A program made the position numbers and the translations under genes. From NCBI GenBank assembly GCA_002319815.1, contig DCFR01000029.1, forward strand, positions 1 to 32,217: a stretch of 32,217 nucleotides of DNA. The letters run 5' to 3'. The notes below the pieces were generated by a model. It saw nothing but the letters and a program-made list of their open reading frames with translations. It was not told where the DNA came from and searched no databases. Position 1 is the first letter of the stretch, and every line of letters begins with the position of its first letter. Positions 16,008 through 24,117 of the stretch are shown in pieces. The stretch is from Megamonas sp. UBA1799 (GTDB lineage Bacteria > Bacillota > Negativicutes > Selenomonadales > Selenomonadaceae).

Positions 16008-16391
16008 TTGACGAGAAAGTTAAAGATATTGATTTCTGATGATTCGAAGCTTTTACGCAAGAAACTTCGAGAGGAACTGGAAAAACTGGATTGTGAAGTA
16101 ATTGAAGCTGAAAACGGCAAAGAGGCGGTGCTGCGTGATTTGCAGGATAAACCGGATGGTGTGATTCTGGACATCGTGATGCCGGAAGTAGGCGGTATTG
16201 AGGCGCTGCAGGTCATCAAGGAGGTGAATCCGGATATACCGGTAATCATGCTTTCGTCGGCCGGAACGCCGCAGAAGCTTATGGAAACCTTGAAACTGGG
16301 GGCCTTGGATTTCATTCAGAAACCATATACCAGTGCACAAATTAAGCGGGCGGTGGATACAATCCGGAAGAAGGTGCCCCAGCATGAATAG
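16008..16391 (+). CDS. Single-domain CheY-like response regulator
   Basis: A 127-residue stand-alone receiver domain. It has the acidic pair in ILISDDSK, the phospho-acceptor Asp in VILDIVMPEVGG, the Thr/Ser switch in IMLSSAG, and the conserved Lys in DFIQKPY, so all receiver residues are present. No output domain follows. I chose TTG at 16008, eight bases after AGGGGG; a TTG at 16002 is only two bases from that site. The stop overlaps the next gene by 8 bp. With the CheX-like partner it probably forms a phosphorylation and dephosphorylation pair, for chemotaxis or another switch. No kinase gene is nearby. Confidence 0.92.
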   Translation: MTRKLKILISDDSKLLRKKLREELEKLDCEVIEAENGKEAVLRDLQDKPDGVILDIVMPEVGGIEALQVIKEVNPDIPVIMLSSAGTPQKLMETLKLGALDFIQKPYTSAQIKRAVDTIRKKVPQHE

Positions 16392-17244
16392 CCAGTATTT
16401 TGCACAATATCTGTTAAATACAGGAATGCTGAGCGGTGATGAGGTCAAGGGCATGCTGATGAAAAGCATGTCCTGTAAGCCAAAATTGCCGCTGCTGGCA
16501 ATGTATCAGGGCTTAGTGACTGCACGGCAACTGACGGATCTCGGAGTTGAGACAGCGGCTTTTGCAGCGGCGGCGCAGGAAAAAGGTCTGCTGACCAAAT
16601 CACAGGTACAGAATCTTTCGCAGGCGGTCACCGGGGAGAGTCTGCGTTTTGCGCAGGCGCTGCTGGATGCAGGCCGTATGGATTATGTGCGGTTGGCAGA
16701 GTTATTTGCTGATTACCGTGAAGCTCCGGTGCGCCCCTTGAAGGAAGCGGTTGCTCGCTTGGCCGACGGCAGTCTGGATAAAGAATTGGAATATTATAAT
16801 GCCTATGTAGAGATCTTTATGCGCTCGCTGATTCGTTTCATGGATACGCCGGCGGTGATCAATGTTTTTGAATCGCTGCTGGATAGTGATGAACAGACGC
16901 GGATTGTTTCCCAGCGTTTGAGCGGCGATCTCAGCATGGTAACGGGTTTGTTTGCGGCCGATGATACCTTTGTGGAGATGGCGCGCCGTTATAGCCGGGA
17001 GGATATTCAGGAAGTTGATGAGCTGGCGGTAGACAGCATCACAGAGTTTCTGAATGTTATGAATGGTCTTTATGCGATTGACCTGGCGAAGCGACAGATG
17101 GATGTGGATCTGGAGCTGCCGCGCGCGGCGAAAAATCAGAAACCGGTGGGCAGCCATCAGCTGGAACTGCGCATTGACACCGGGTTTGGCTCTTTTGTTT
17201 TGGTCCTGGCAACGGATGAATTTGTGCTGCATGATCTGGCTTGA
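16384..17244 (+). CDS. CheX-like domain protein, coupled to the CheY-like regulator
   Basis: A 286-residue soluble protein. The C-terminal part from about residue 150 resembles CheX/CheC phosphatases: VDELAVDSITEFLNVMNGLYAIDLAKRQ is followed by beta strands LELRIDTGFGSFVLVLATDEF. The first 140 residues are helical, with no family I recognise (MLSGDEVKGMLMKSM, LGVETAAFAAAAQEKGL). The gene overlaps the receiver gene by 8 bp and so is very likely translationally coupled. The context supports a role as phosphatase or partner of that receiver. Whether the ExxN catalytic pair is intact is unclear: EFLNVMN could supply E and N. Confidence 0.7.
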   Translation: MNSQYFAQYLLNTGMLSGDEVKGMLMKSMSCKPKLPLLAMYQGLVTARQLTDLGVETAAFAAAAQEKGLLTKSQVQNLSQAVTGESLRFAQALLDAGRMDYVRLAELFADYREAPVRPLKEAVARLADGSLDKELEYYNAYVEIFMRSLIRFMDTPAVINVFESLLDSDEQTRIVSQRLSGDLSMVTGLFAADDTFVEMARRYSREDIQEVDELAVDSITEFLNVMNGLYAIDLAKRQMDVDLELPRAAKNQKPVGSHQLELRIDTGFGSFVLVLATDEFVLHDLA

Positions 17245-17264
17245 GCAGATGCAGGTTTTGGATT

Positions 17265-17291
17265 GGGCCGCTGGTTTTTTTCCGGCGGCCC
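17265..17291. other. Strong hairpin after the CheX-like gene
   Basis: GGGCCGCTGG and CCGGCGGCCC form a 10-bp stem around a T7 loop. There is no T-tract after the stem, so it may act as a transcript stabiliser or a weak terminator before the tRNA promoter. Confidence 0.55.
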
Positions 17292-17310
17292 GGTCATTTG
17301 CAAAAAAGAA

Positions 17311-17340
17311 TTGACAAATACCCCCGAAATATGGTAATCT
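17311..17340 (+). promoter_or_regulatory. Promoter of tRNA-Ser
   Basis: A perfect TTGACA (17311-17316) and TAATCT (17335-17340) stand 18 bp apart, about 54 bp upstream of the tRNA. Confidence 0.65.
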
Positions 17341-17393
17341 ATATATCGTTGTGAGTGAAGATAATTTTATAGTATTATTTTGATTCAAGCATT

Positions 17394-17483
17394 GGAGAGT
17401 TGTCCGAGTGGTTGAAGGAGCACGCCTGGAAAGCGTGTGTACGGGAAACTGTACCGAGAGTTCGAATCTCTCACTCTCCGCCA
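17394..17483 (+). tRNA. tRNA-Ser (GGA anticodon)
   Basis: A 90-nt class II tRNA with encoded CCA. The acceptor GGAGAGT/ACTCTCC, an anticodon loop CTGGAAA with anticodon GGA, a long variable arm and the TTCGAAT T-loop are all visible. It decodes UCC and UCU. Its place just before the SRP RNA matches the Bacillus order. Confidence 0.95.
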
Positions 17484-17515
17484 TTTATTATTTTGCATAA
17501 GAAATCCTTTTTCAG

Positions 17516-17638
17516 GTCGGACCGCAGCGCTTTGGTCTTGCGCAATGGGGCCTCATGAATCCCGTCAGGTCCGGAAGGAAGCAGCGGTAAGTGAATCGTT
17601 TCATGTGCCGCGAGGTTGCCTGAGGGCTGTGGCCCGAC
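17516..17638 (+). ncRNA. ffs: Signal recognition particle RNA (4.5S-like, small bacterial type)
   Basis: The conserved domain IV core GTCAGGTCCGGAAGGAAGCA is present (17564-17583) with the GGAA tetraloop and asymmetric loop that bind Ffh. The ends close by GTCGG/CCGAC and CCGCAGC/GCTGTGG. At about 123 nt it is nearer the short 4.5S form than the 270-nt Bacillus form with an Alu domain. The exact ends are estimated from pairing. A terminator follows. Confidence 0.88.
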
Positions 17639-17657
17639 GTTGAAAAGGAATATGTTG

Positions 17658-17682
17658 AACAGCCTGGGCGGCTGTTTTTTTT
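17658..17682 (+). terminator. Rho-independent terminator after SRP RNA
   Basis: AACAGCC/GGCTGTT stem with a five-base loop followed by eight T residues. Confidence 0.85.
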
Positions 17683-17703
17683 GTGCTTGTTTTTTAGCAG
17701 AGT

Positions 17704-17712
17704 ATGTTATAA
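17704..17712 (+). promoter_or_regulatory. Extended -10 promoter of dnaX
   Basis: TGTTATAAT is an extended -10 element (TGN plus perfect TATAAT) 36 bp before the dnaX start. A TTGTGC at 17681 is 20 bp away, too far for a good -35. Confidence 0.5.
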
Positions 17713-17748
17713 TGATAGAAGATTTTGGCGAAAAGGGAGCGGAGCAGT

Positions 17749-19470
17749 ATGGCGTATGTGGCGCTTTATCGGAAGTGGCGTCCGGGAAGTTTTCGGGATT
17801 TGGTCGGACAAGAGCATATCAGTCATACGCTGGCGCATGCGATTGAAACCGGTCATGTCGGGCATGCCTACCTGTTTTCCGGGCCGCGAGGTACCGGCAA
17901 AACGAGTACGGCCAAGATCTTGGCGAAGGCGTTGAACTGTGAGCAGGGGCCAACCCCGGCCCCTTGTAATGTCTGTGAGAGCTGTCGGCGGGTAAATGAT
18001 GGCACTTCGATGGATGTATTTGAGATTGATGCAGCATCCAACCGTGGTATTGATGAAATCCGCGATTTGCGGGAAACGGTGAAGTTTGCGCCGGCTGCCG
18101 GCCGCTGGAAGGTTTATATTATTGATGAAGTTCATATGCTGACGTCCGAGGCATTTAATGCATTGCTGAAGACGCTGGAGGAACCGCCGGCACAGGTGGT
18201 ATTCATTCTGGCGACAACCGAGGTGCACAAGGTGCCGGCCACGATTCAGTCGCGTTGTCAGCGGTATGATTTTAAGCGCATTACGGCAGCGGATATTGAG
18301 GGGCGGCTGCAATATGTAGCCGGCGAATCCGGTATTCAGGCGGAGCCGGATGCCCTGGCTTTGATTGCACATCAGGCTGACGGCGGCATGCGTGATGCTT
18401 TATCTATTCTGGATCAATGTGCGGCGCTTTCGGACGAAATCATTACCGCAGAACGGGTCAGAGATATTCTGGGGCTGGTAGGACGCGACTGGGTTGTCCG
18501 TTTGCTGCGGGCCATTGCGGCGCAGGATGCAGCTGCCGTGTTGACGACGATTGCCGATCTGCTGCAGGCGGGCAAGGATCTTCGCCAACTGCTGGGAAGC
18601 TTAATCCGTGAACTGCGGGCGGTTATGGTCTATCAGGCGGCGGGGCCCCTTAGCGGTGTGGATTCTTTTGAATCTTCCCAGGAATTTTTAGAGGAAATGG
18701 CCGGTGTTTTTTCGCCTGAGCGTTTCTTGCCCATGATTCGCTGCCTGCATGATGCGCTGCAGGAGTTGAAATGGACTTCCGAGCCACGAATTACAGTGGA
18801 AACGGCTTTGCTGACATTGTGCCGTCCGGAAGCTGCAGCCGCGCCGCTGCAGCCGCCTGCTGCGGCAGCGGCCGATGCGGCGCGGCTGACACAGCTGGAA
18901 ACACGGTTGGCGCAGGTTGCGGCTGCCTTGGCGGCGCTGCCAAAGACGGCACCGGCGGCAGTGCCGGTTTCGACAGCCAGGCCGGTTTTGCGGGCGGCTA
19001 TGTCGGCGGAAAAACCGGCAGAGGAAACCCTGCCGGTTGCCGTGACGGAAGAGGGTAAGCAAATCTGGCAAAAGCTGTTAGCCAATCTGAGGGCGCAGCC
19101 GGATAAAGGGCCGGTTTATGCCTGCATCTCCAAAGGCCGGTTTTGTGGCATGAATGAACGACAGTTTCTGATTGAGTTTTCCAGCCGGTTTTTGAAGCTG
19201 CGTACCGATCGGGATGATTATCGCATGATTCTGGAGGGCGAACTCATGCAGATCAGCGGACAGCCGCTGCAGCTGGTTTGTTCTCTGGCAGCGTCGGATG
19301 AGCCGCCGGCGCCGCCGCGGCCGCCGGTAAAGAAGACGGCGAAAAAGTCTCCGGCGCCGCAGCCAATTCAGGTGGATATGAGTCAGCTGCCGCCGCAGGC
19401 ACAGCAGAATTTGGAAAAAGCGGTCAGTATCCTGGATGGCGATTTCATTACGCCGCCTTCGGATTCCTGA
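17749..19470 (+). CDS. dnaX: DNA polymerase III subunit gamma/tau
   Basis: A 573-residue clamp-loader ATPase. Visible are Walker A GPRGTGKT (45-52), the zinc module cysteines 64, 73, 76 and 79, Walker B in VYIIDEVHML, the family motif FNALLKTLEEPP, sensor 1 ATTEVHKVPATIQSRCQRYDF, and the lid. An Ala/Pro-rich linker (about 360-430) leads to a tau-like C-terminal region. ATG at 17749 follows GGGAGCGGAG; a TTG eight codons earlier lies in a poorer context. I see no slippery heptamer of the E. coli type, so only a full-length product is expected. Gene order with SRP RNA, ybaB, recR and bofA is standard Firmicute. Confidence 0.97.
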   Translation: MAYVALYRKWRPGSFRDLVGQEHISHTLAHAIETGHVGHAYLFSGPRGTGKTSTAKILAKALNCEQGPTPAPCNVCESCRRVNDGTSMDVFEIDAASNRGIDEIRDLRETVKFAPAAGRWKVYIIDEVHMLTSEAFNALLKTLEEPPAQVVFILATTEVHKVPATIQSRCQRYDFKRITAADIEGRLQYVAGESGIQAEPDALALIAHQADGGMRDALSILDQCAALSDEIITAERVRDILGLVGRDWVVRLLRAIAAQDAAAVLTTIADLLQAGKDLRQLLGSLIRELRAVMVYQAAGPLSGVDSFESSQEFLEEMAGVFSPERFLPMIRCLHDALQELKWTSEPRITVETALLTLCRPEAAAAPLQPPAAAAADAARLTQLETRLAQVAAALAALPKTAPAAVPVSTARPVLRAAMSAEKPAEETLPVAVTEEGKQIWQKLLANLRAQPDKGPVYACISKGRFCGMNERQFLIEFSSRFLKLRTDRDDYRMILEGELMQISGQPLQLVCSLAASDEPPAPPRPPVKKTAKKSPAPQPIQVDMSQLPPQAQQNLEKAVSILDGDFITPPSDS

Positions 19471-19489
19471 GAATTGCCAGAATTGAGGA

Positions 19490-19518
19490 TTGACGATTTC
19501 CGTTTAATTTGGTAGTCT
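19490..19518 (+). promoter_or_regulatory. Candidate promoter of ybaB-recR-bofA
   Basis: TTGACG (19490-19495) and TAGTCT (19513-19518) are 17 bp apart, 63 bp before ybaB. It would allow expression separate from dnaX. Confidence 0.5.
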
Positions 19519-19581
19519 AAGGGTTGGAATATATTCGGCAGACACAAGTTTGTCCGGAGCATAATAGAAGGGAGCAATAGC

Positions 19582-19917
19582 ATGTTTGGTGGAATGGGTA
19601 ACATGGGCAATATGGCAGGTATGATGAAGAAGGTTCAAAAACTGCAGGGTGAAATGAAAAAAATGCAGGAGGATCTGAAAACACAGACGGTGGAAGTTTC
19701 TGCTGGCGGCGGCGCCGTGAAGATTGTCATGAATGGAGATAAACAGGTGCAGTCTCTGACAATTGATCCGGCAGCTGTGGATCCGCAGGATGTTGAGATG
19801 CTGCAGGATTTGATTTCCGCTGCGGTCAACGAGTCGATTAAAAAAGTCGATGATATGATGGCGACGGAAATGGGAAAGATCACGAACGGTCTGGGCCTTC
19901 CTCCGGGAATGATTTAA
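19582..19917 (+). CDS. ybaB: YbaB/EbfC nucleoid-associated protein
   Basis: A 111-residue DNA-binding protein of the YbaB/EbfC family, a small dimeric nucleoid-associated factor. Family features are the Met-rich N-terminus, the helix MMKKVQKLQGEMKKMQEDL, the strand TVEVSAGGGAVKIVMNGDKQV, and the LQDLISAAVNESIKKV helix. GAAGGGAG precedes the ATG. It is yaaK in Bacillus, always between dnaX and recR; its stop is 3 bp before recR. Confidence 0.95.
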   Translation: MFGGMGNMGNMAGMMKKVQKLQGEMKKMQEDLKTQTVEVSAGGGAVKIVMNGDKQVQSLTIDPAAVDPQDVEMLQDLISAAVNESIKKVDDMMATEMGKITNGLGLPPGMI

Positions 19918-19920
19918 ACG

Positions 19921-20517
19921 ATGCAGTATATTGCACCATTGGCGAAGCTCATTGAGCATTTTCGCGCACTGCCCGGCATCGGAACGAAAACTGCCGTTCG
20001 CCTGGCATATCATGTTCTGGATATGGATGTTAAAGATGCCCGGGCGCTGGCAGCGGCGATTGTCGAAGCCAGAGAGAAAATAGGTTATTGTTCGATCTGC
20101 TGTGATCTCAGTGATGAGAATCCCTGCCGTATCTGCGGGGCGGAAGCGCGGGATCACAGCATGATCTGTGTCGTCGAGCAGCCGCAGGACGTCGCGGCGA
20201 TGGAGCGCATGCGGGATTATCATGGCGTATATCATGTTCTGCATGGCGCGTTGTCTCCGCTGGAAGGCATCGGACCGGAGAATCTGCGAATCAAGGAATT
20301 GCTCAACCGGCTGCGCGATGGTACGGTCCGAGAGATTATCATGGCGACGAATCCTAATGTTGAGGGCGAGGCAACCGCGATGTATATCGCCCGGCTGCTC
20401 AAACCGCTGGGAATCCGGGTTACTCGTATTGCGCATGGCCTGCCGGTTGGCGGCGATCTGGAATATGCGGATGAGGTGACGCTATCAAAGGCCATGGAAA
20501 ATCGGGTGGAGTTATAA
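19921..20517 (+). CDS. recR: Recombination protein RecR
   Basis: A 198-residue RecR, part of the RecFOR machinery that loads RecA at gaps. It shows the helix-hairpin-helix LPGIGTKTAVRLAYH, the C4 zinc finger CSICCDLSDENPCRIC, the Toprim start ICVVEQPQDV, and the C-terminal IARLLKPLGIRVTRIAHGLPVGGDLEYADE. The length is exactly typical. It starts 3 bp after the ybaB stop with no strong ribosome site, so coupling is likely. Confidence 0.97.
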   Translation: MQYIAPLAKLIEHFRALPGIGTKTAVRLAYHVLDMDVKDARALAAAIVEAREKIGYCSICCDLSDENPCRICGAEARDHSMICVVEQPQDVAAMERMRDYHGVYHVLHGALSPLEGIGPENLRIKELLNRLRDGTVREIIMATNPNVEGEATAMYIARLLKPLGIRVTRIAHGLPVGGDLEYADEVTLSKAMENRVEL

Positions 20518-20539
20518 TCTTAAGGGGGAAATTGCAAGA

Positions 20540-20791
20540 ATGGTTGAGTCGACAATTATTGTAGCTTTTGCCGTAGGCATGCTGGCGCTTTGTATTATTG
20601 GCAAGCTGGTAAAACTGCCGGTCGAGCTTTTAATAAAGTTTGTTTCGAACAGCGTCGTCGGAGCCTTGATGCTCTGCGTAGTCAATGTGTTCGGTCTGGG
20701 GATTCAGATTACGATTCTGAAGGCGCTGATTGCCGGTATTCTGGGGATACCAGGCGTTTTGCTCATTGTGATCTGGGACAAACTTCTATAA
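20540..20791 (+). CDS. bofA: BofA-family membrane protein
   Basis: An 83-residue, very hydrophobic protein of the pro-sigma-K processing inhibitor BofA family. Two or three membrane spans are visible and the conserved C-terminal GILGIPGVLLIVIWDKLL is present. In Bacillus, BofA blocks the SpoIVFB protease until SpoIVB relieves it; in other Firmicutes the protein is kept without a proven role. AAGGGGG lies 11 bases before the ATG. It closes the dnaX block, as in Bacillus, minus yaaL. Confidence 0.9.
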   Translation: MVESTIIVAFAVGMLALCIIGKLVKLPVELLIKFVSNSVVGALMLCVVNVFGLGIQITILKALIAGILGIPGVLLIVIWDKLL

Positions 20792-20799
20792 GAAAAATG

Positions 20800-20846
20800 C
20801 GCATAAAAATATCGCCGATCCTCAGGACCGGCGATATTTTTATGCG
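20800..20846. terminator. Bidirectional terminator between bofA and the convergent small gene
   Basis: A perfect 18-bp stem (20800-20817 with 20829-20846) around an 11-base loop, A/T-rich at the base so that each strand ends in T-rich sequence. It can terminate both converging genes. The stop codon of the minus-strand gene (20840-20842) lies inside the stem. Confidence 0.85.
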
Positions 20847-21181
20847 AAATACTGGAAATAACAGACAAAGCCAAAAAGAACAATAGAAACTCCGATGGCC
20901 GCGAACGTAAAGCGGTTAAACCACATGAGCTGCGTCGGCGACAGATTGAGACGGCGTTGCGTGTACATGAGCAACAGTGAAATAAGCAATGCAATGTACA
21001 TGCCGCGGTTGAGGTTATCAATTTGATCCCAACCAGAGGCGAGTAAAAACAACGTGAGGCAGATAACGGCAACCAGCAGAATGTTTTCCCACTGTTTGGG
21101 TTTTTGTGTCTCCGGTATTACTTCATCCTCGAGTTTAGGTGTATTGATGTTTTTGCGGATGCGTCTGGTTTGCTTAGCCAT
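20840..21181 (-). CDS. Small three-helix membrane protein, unknown function
   Basis: A 113-residue protein I do not recognise. A basic N-terminal tail (MAKQTRRIRKN) precedes three hydrophobic segments: about residues 39-55 (LLVAVICLTLFLLASGW), 64-78, and 93-112 (FAAIGVSIVLFGFVCYF). The start at 21181 follows GGATTGGTGA; a GTG five codons upstream overlaps that site. It converges on bofA and shares its terminator. It has its own codon use and a good start, so I regard it as real. Confidence 0.7.
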   Translation of the reverse strand: MAKQTRRIRKNINTPKLEDEVIPETQKPKQWENILLVAVICLTLFLLASGWDQIDNLNRGMYIALLISLLLMYTQRRLNLSPTQLMWFNRFTFAAIGVSIVLFGFVCYFQYFA

Positions 21182-21349
21182 GAAACGAATCACCAATCCT
21201 TCTTAGAATAATATCTCCATTATTATAGCACATTTTGTCAGATATTTTTCAAGCTTTGCGAGAAAATCCTTTTTGCTGGGAGATTTGTTGCAATCTTTAT
21301 CAAAACAAGAGAAAAGCGAGCTTTTTTGTAAAGTTTTTTTGAGAAAGAA

Positions 21350-21378
21350 TTGCAGGCTGTTGAAATGCTTGATACAAT
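21350..21378 (+). promoter_or_regulatory. Promoter of the sigma-54-type regulator gene
   Basis: TTGCAG (21350-21355) and TACAAT (21373-21378) have the ideal 17-bp spacing. A short hairpin CATCC/GGATG with five T residues (21405-21424) lies in the leader between this promoter and the gene and could attenuate transcription. Confidence 0.6.
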
Positions 21379-21494
21379 AGAGGGTATGTAATAATATCAA
21401 TGTGCATCCATGAAGGATGTTTTTCCCATAGGAAAGAGCAATGCGTGCGTGGCATATCGTTTTTTAGGTGGGAAATTTGTATAGGAGGATATGT

Positions 21495-23405
21495 ATGATT
21501 CGAGAACATCGGAGCCGTGAAAAACTGGAAGCTTATTACAAAAAATTTGTTGATGAGGGAGAAATGGATCCCAATGTACATCCGTGGGTAGCGGAGTCGT
21601 GGGAAAAAAGCCGGGCGCTCGGTGTGGGAACGAATACGATGTTTACGGGAAACCATTTGTCCCGGGAGGATTTTCGGCGCTTACAGCAGAAACACGGGCA
21701 AGCAATTGCTTATCTGGAAAAACTCAGCGAAGATATCCGGGAATTTTTTCAGAAGTATAATCTTAGCTTGTTGCTGATTGACGCTAACTGTGTTGTGCTG
21801 AAAAGCTATTCGCTGCCGTTTTATCAGATGACGCCGGGGGAAATTGAGGGCGTGCGTGTGGGTCTGGAGGAAGTCGGCACATCGAGTATTAGTCTGGCTT
21901 ATGAACACAAGGCTCCTTTTTGGCTGTTTGGACCGGAGATGTGGGTGAAGGAGTGCCAGCTGGGCGACGCCTGTTCGGCGCCGGTGTATGTGAACGGCGA
22001 ATTTTGCTATATTATCACGCTGGTTGCCGTGGAGCAGTCGGTGATGCCGCAGGATGCGATTATTTCCATGCTGCTGACCATGAAGTATTCGTTGGAAACG
22101 TATTTGGCGCAGTCGCTGCGCATTAAGGCGCAGGAGGCAATTCTCGATGCGACGCCGTTTGCCGTATATCATGTGATGCCGGGCGGCGATGTGGCGTATG
22201 CAAATAAGCTGGGACTTACGCGTTTGGCTGGCATTGGCGCGCATAAGAGCGAGCAGCAGGCGGCCAATCTGAATGACGTGGTGCTGAATTATCGGCACAC
22301 GCCGATTTATAAAGGGTTTCGCGGCGTTCCTTCCCATAACAAAGAAGTTACCTGGATTACCCAGGCCAAGACGTATGAGGATATTACTACCGTTGTGCCG
22401 TTGGAGCGCGATATGGATCAGGCCGTTTCCAGCGTGGTTGTGGTTTCCATGCCGATTGAGGATTTACGGACGCTGGTGGCGCATGCCGCTGGTTATACGG
22501 CAAAATATAGTTTAAATTCAATGGTCGGCGAGGGGACGACGTTTGCTGCGGTTAAAGAGAAAGCCTATCGGGTGGCAAAAAACCGGCATCACGTGCTCAT
22601 TCAGGGAGAGGCCGGCACGGGTAAGCAGCGCATGGCGCATGGAATTCATCAGGCGAGTCAGCGGGCGGCGGGACCGCTCATTACATTGCGCTGCGGCGAT
22701 GCAACGCCGGAACTGTTGGAGCAGGAACTGTTCGGAGTGGCGCTTGATGCGGAGATCAGCCATCAGGGCCGGTTGGAACTGGCTTCTGACGGAACTTTGT
22801 TCCTTGATGAAATTGAAAAGCTGCCCAAGACGATTGCCGCGAAACTGGCAGCAGATCTTCTGAAAGGATCGGCTTGCCGCGTTGGGGAAAAAGTGGAGCG
22901 TTCGATTGATGTCCGCATTATTGCCGCGTGTGATAGTGATTTGAAGCGGTTGACGGAACGCGGTTTGTTTGACAAGGATCTGTATGAGATTGTGTCAAAA
23001 AGTGTAATCCGGGTACCGGCGCTGCGCAGCCGCCGTGAAGATATGCCGAAACTGGTCGATCATATTATTTTGGAGCTGGCGGCGCAGCATCAAATGGCAA
23101 AAAAGACCGTGTTGCCGGAAACCCTGCAGTTGCTGAAGGAGTATGACTGGCCGGGCAATATCAAACAGCTGCAAAGTGTGATCGAATATGCGTTTTTTAA
23201 TACTAAGGGCAATGTCATTCAGCCGGAAAATATTAATCTGATGGGAGACATTAAACCAGATAATAAATGGAAAGAAGACCGCGATGTCTTTGTCAAAGCG
23301 TGGCAGGCGGCGGGCGGCAATGTGAGTCGTCTGGCAAATTTGCTGAATGTGAGCCGGGTTACGCTGTATCGGTATTTGAAGAAGTATGGACTGGAAAAGT
23401 CCTGA
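21495..23405 (+). CDS. Sigma-54-type regulator with degenerate AAA+ motifs (AcoR-like layout)
   Basis: A 636-residue regulator. Residues 1-210 form an AcoR-like GAF sensor region, about 211-320 a PAS-like region, 340-575 an AAA+ domain, and the end a Fis-type HTH (AGGNVSRLANLLNVSRVTLYRYLKKYGL). Walker A is GEAGTGKQ (371-378) and Walker B GTLFLDEI (433-440). Where activators carry the GAFTGA loop after ELFG, this protein reads VALDAEIS, and the arginine-finger segment FREDLYYRL is FDKDLYEIV. It therefore probably does not remodel sigma-54 holoenzyme in the usual way and may act as a sigma-70 regulator or repressor. AGGAGG precedes ATG 21495. No target is evident nearby. Confidence 0.88.
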   Translation: MIREHRSREKLEAYYKKFVDEGEMDPNVHPWVAESWEKSRALGVGTNTMFTGNHLSREDFRRLQQKHGQAIAYLEKLSEDIREFFQKYNLSLLLIDANCVVLKSYSLPFYQMTPGEIEGVRVGLEEVGTSSISLAYEHKAPFWLFGPEMWVKECQLGDACSAPVYVNGEFCYIITLVAVEQSVMPQDAIISMLLTMKYSLETYLAQSLRIKAQEAILDATPFAVYHVMPGGDVAYANKLGLTRLAGIGAHKSEQQAANLNDVVLNYRHTPIYKGFRGVPSHNKEVTWITQAKTYEDITTVVPLERDMDQAVSSVVVVSMPIEDLRTLVAHAAGYTAKYSLNSMVGEGTTFAAVKEKAYRVAKNRHHVLIQGEAGTGKQRMAHGIHQASQRAAGPLITLRCGDATPELLEQELFGVALDAEISHQGRLELASDGTLFLDEIEKLPKTIAAKLAADLLKGSACRVGEKVERSIDVRIIAACDSDLKRLTERGLFDKDLYEIVSKSVIRVPALRSRREDMPKLVDHIILELAAQHQMAKKTVLPETLQLLKEYDWPGNIKQLQSVIEYAFFNTKGNVIQPENINLMGDIKPDNKWKEDRDVFVKAWQAAGGNVSRLANLLNVSRVTLYRYLKKYGLEKS

Positions 23406-23431
23406 TTTTGACATAAAAGGGGAATCAGATT

Positions 23432-24088
23432 TTGCGTTTACGGAGAAAACCGTGGATTGATACGGCAATCCATGATTTTGATGAATTCGTGTTTTCTAAG
23501 GATGCGCCAGCCAGTGCGGCACAGTGCGGCCATTGGGCGGAAGTATTTGGGCGGACAGCGCCGTTGTTTGTCGAGCTGGGAACCGGCAAGGGTGATTTTA
23601 TTTGCCAGTTGGCGGCGCGTGAACCGGAAGCTAATTTTATCGGCATTGAGGCGCAGCAAGATATTTTGTATCAGGCGGCGCGTAAAATACAGGAGCAGGG
23701 TCTGCGCAATGTGCGTCTGCTGGTATTTGATATCAATCAGATTGATGAGATTTTTGCGCCGGAGGAAGTGGCGGGGTTCTATATCAATTTTTGTGATCCC
23801 TGGCCAAAAAAACGCCATGCTAAGCGCCGGCTTACAAACCGGACTTTTCTGCAGCGGTATCGTCGCCTGCTGCAGCCTGGCGGCAAGCTTTGTTTCAAAA
23901 CGGATAATCGCCCGCTGTTTGATTTTTCGTTGGAGGAATTTGCTGCGGAAGAATTGGGGATAGCGGAGCTTTCTTATGATCTTCATGCGGAGAATTGTCC
24001 GGAAAACATCGAGACGGAGTATGAACGAAAATTCAGCGGGTTTGGTGAGAAAATCAACCGCTGTGTGGTGACGTTTCCCCGTGGCTAA
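23432..24088 (+). CDS. trmB: tRNA (guanine-N7)-methyltransferase
   Basis: A 218-residue TrmB, which uses S-adenosylmethionine to make m7G46 in tRNA. Visible are the SAM-binding FVELGTGKGDFICQLA, IGIEAQQDILYQAARK, the conserved INFCDPWPKKRHAKRRLT and PGGKLCFKTDNRPLF, and the C-terminal ENIETEYERKFSGFGEKINR. TTG at 23432 is the start, about seven bases after AAAAGGGG; there is no ATG nearby. It begins 26 bp after the regulator stop and 29 bp before the SEDS gene. Confidence 0.95.
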   Translation: MRLRRKPWIDTAIHDFDEFVFSKDAPASAAQCGHWAEVFGRTAPLFVELGTGKGDFICQLAAREPEANFIGIEAQQDILYQAARKIQEQGLRNVRLLVFDINQIDEIFAPEEVAGFYINFCDPWPKKRHAKRRLTNRTFLQRYRRLLQPGGKLCFKTDNRPLFDFSLEEFAAEELGIAELSYDLHAENCPENIETEYERKFSGFGEKINRCVVTFPRG

Positions 24089-24117
24089 GGGAAATGGCCG
24101 GGAGGGAGGCGAATGGT

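Noticed and set aside
17749..19470. Programmed frameshift in dnaX giving a gamma form
   Set aside because: No slippery heptamer such as A_AAA_AAG in phase was found near the expected place.
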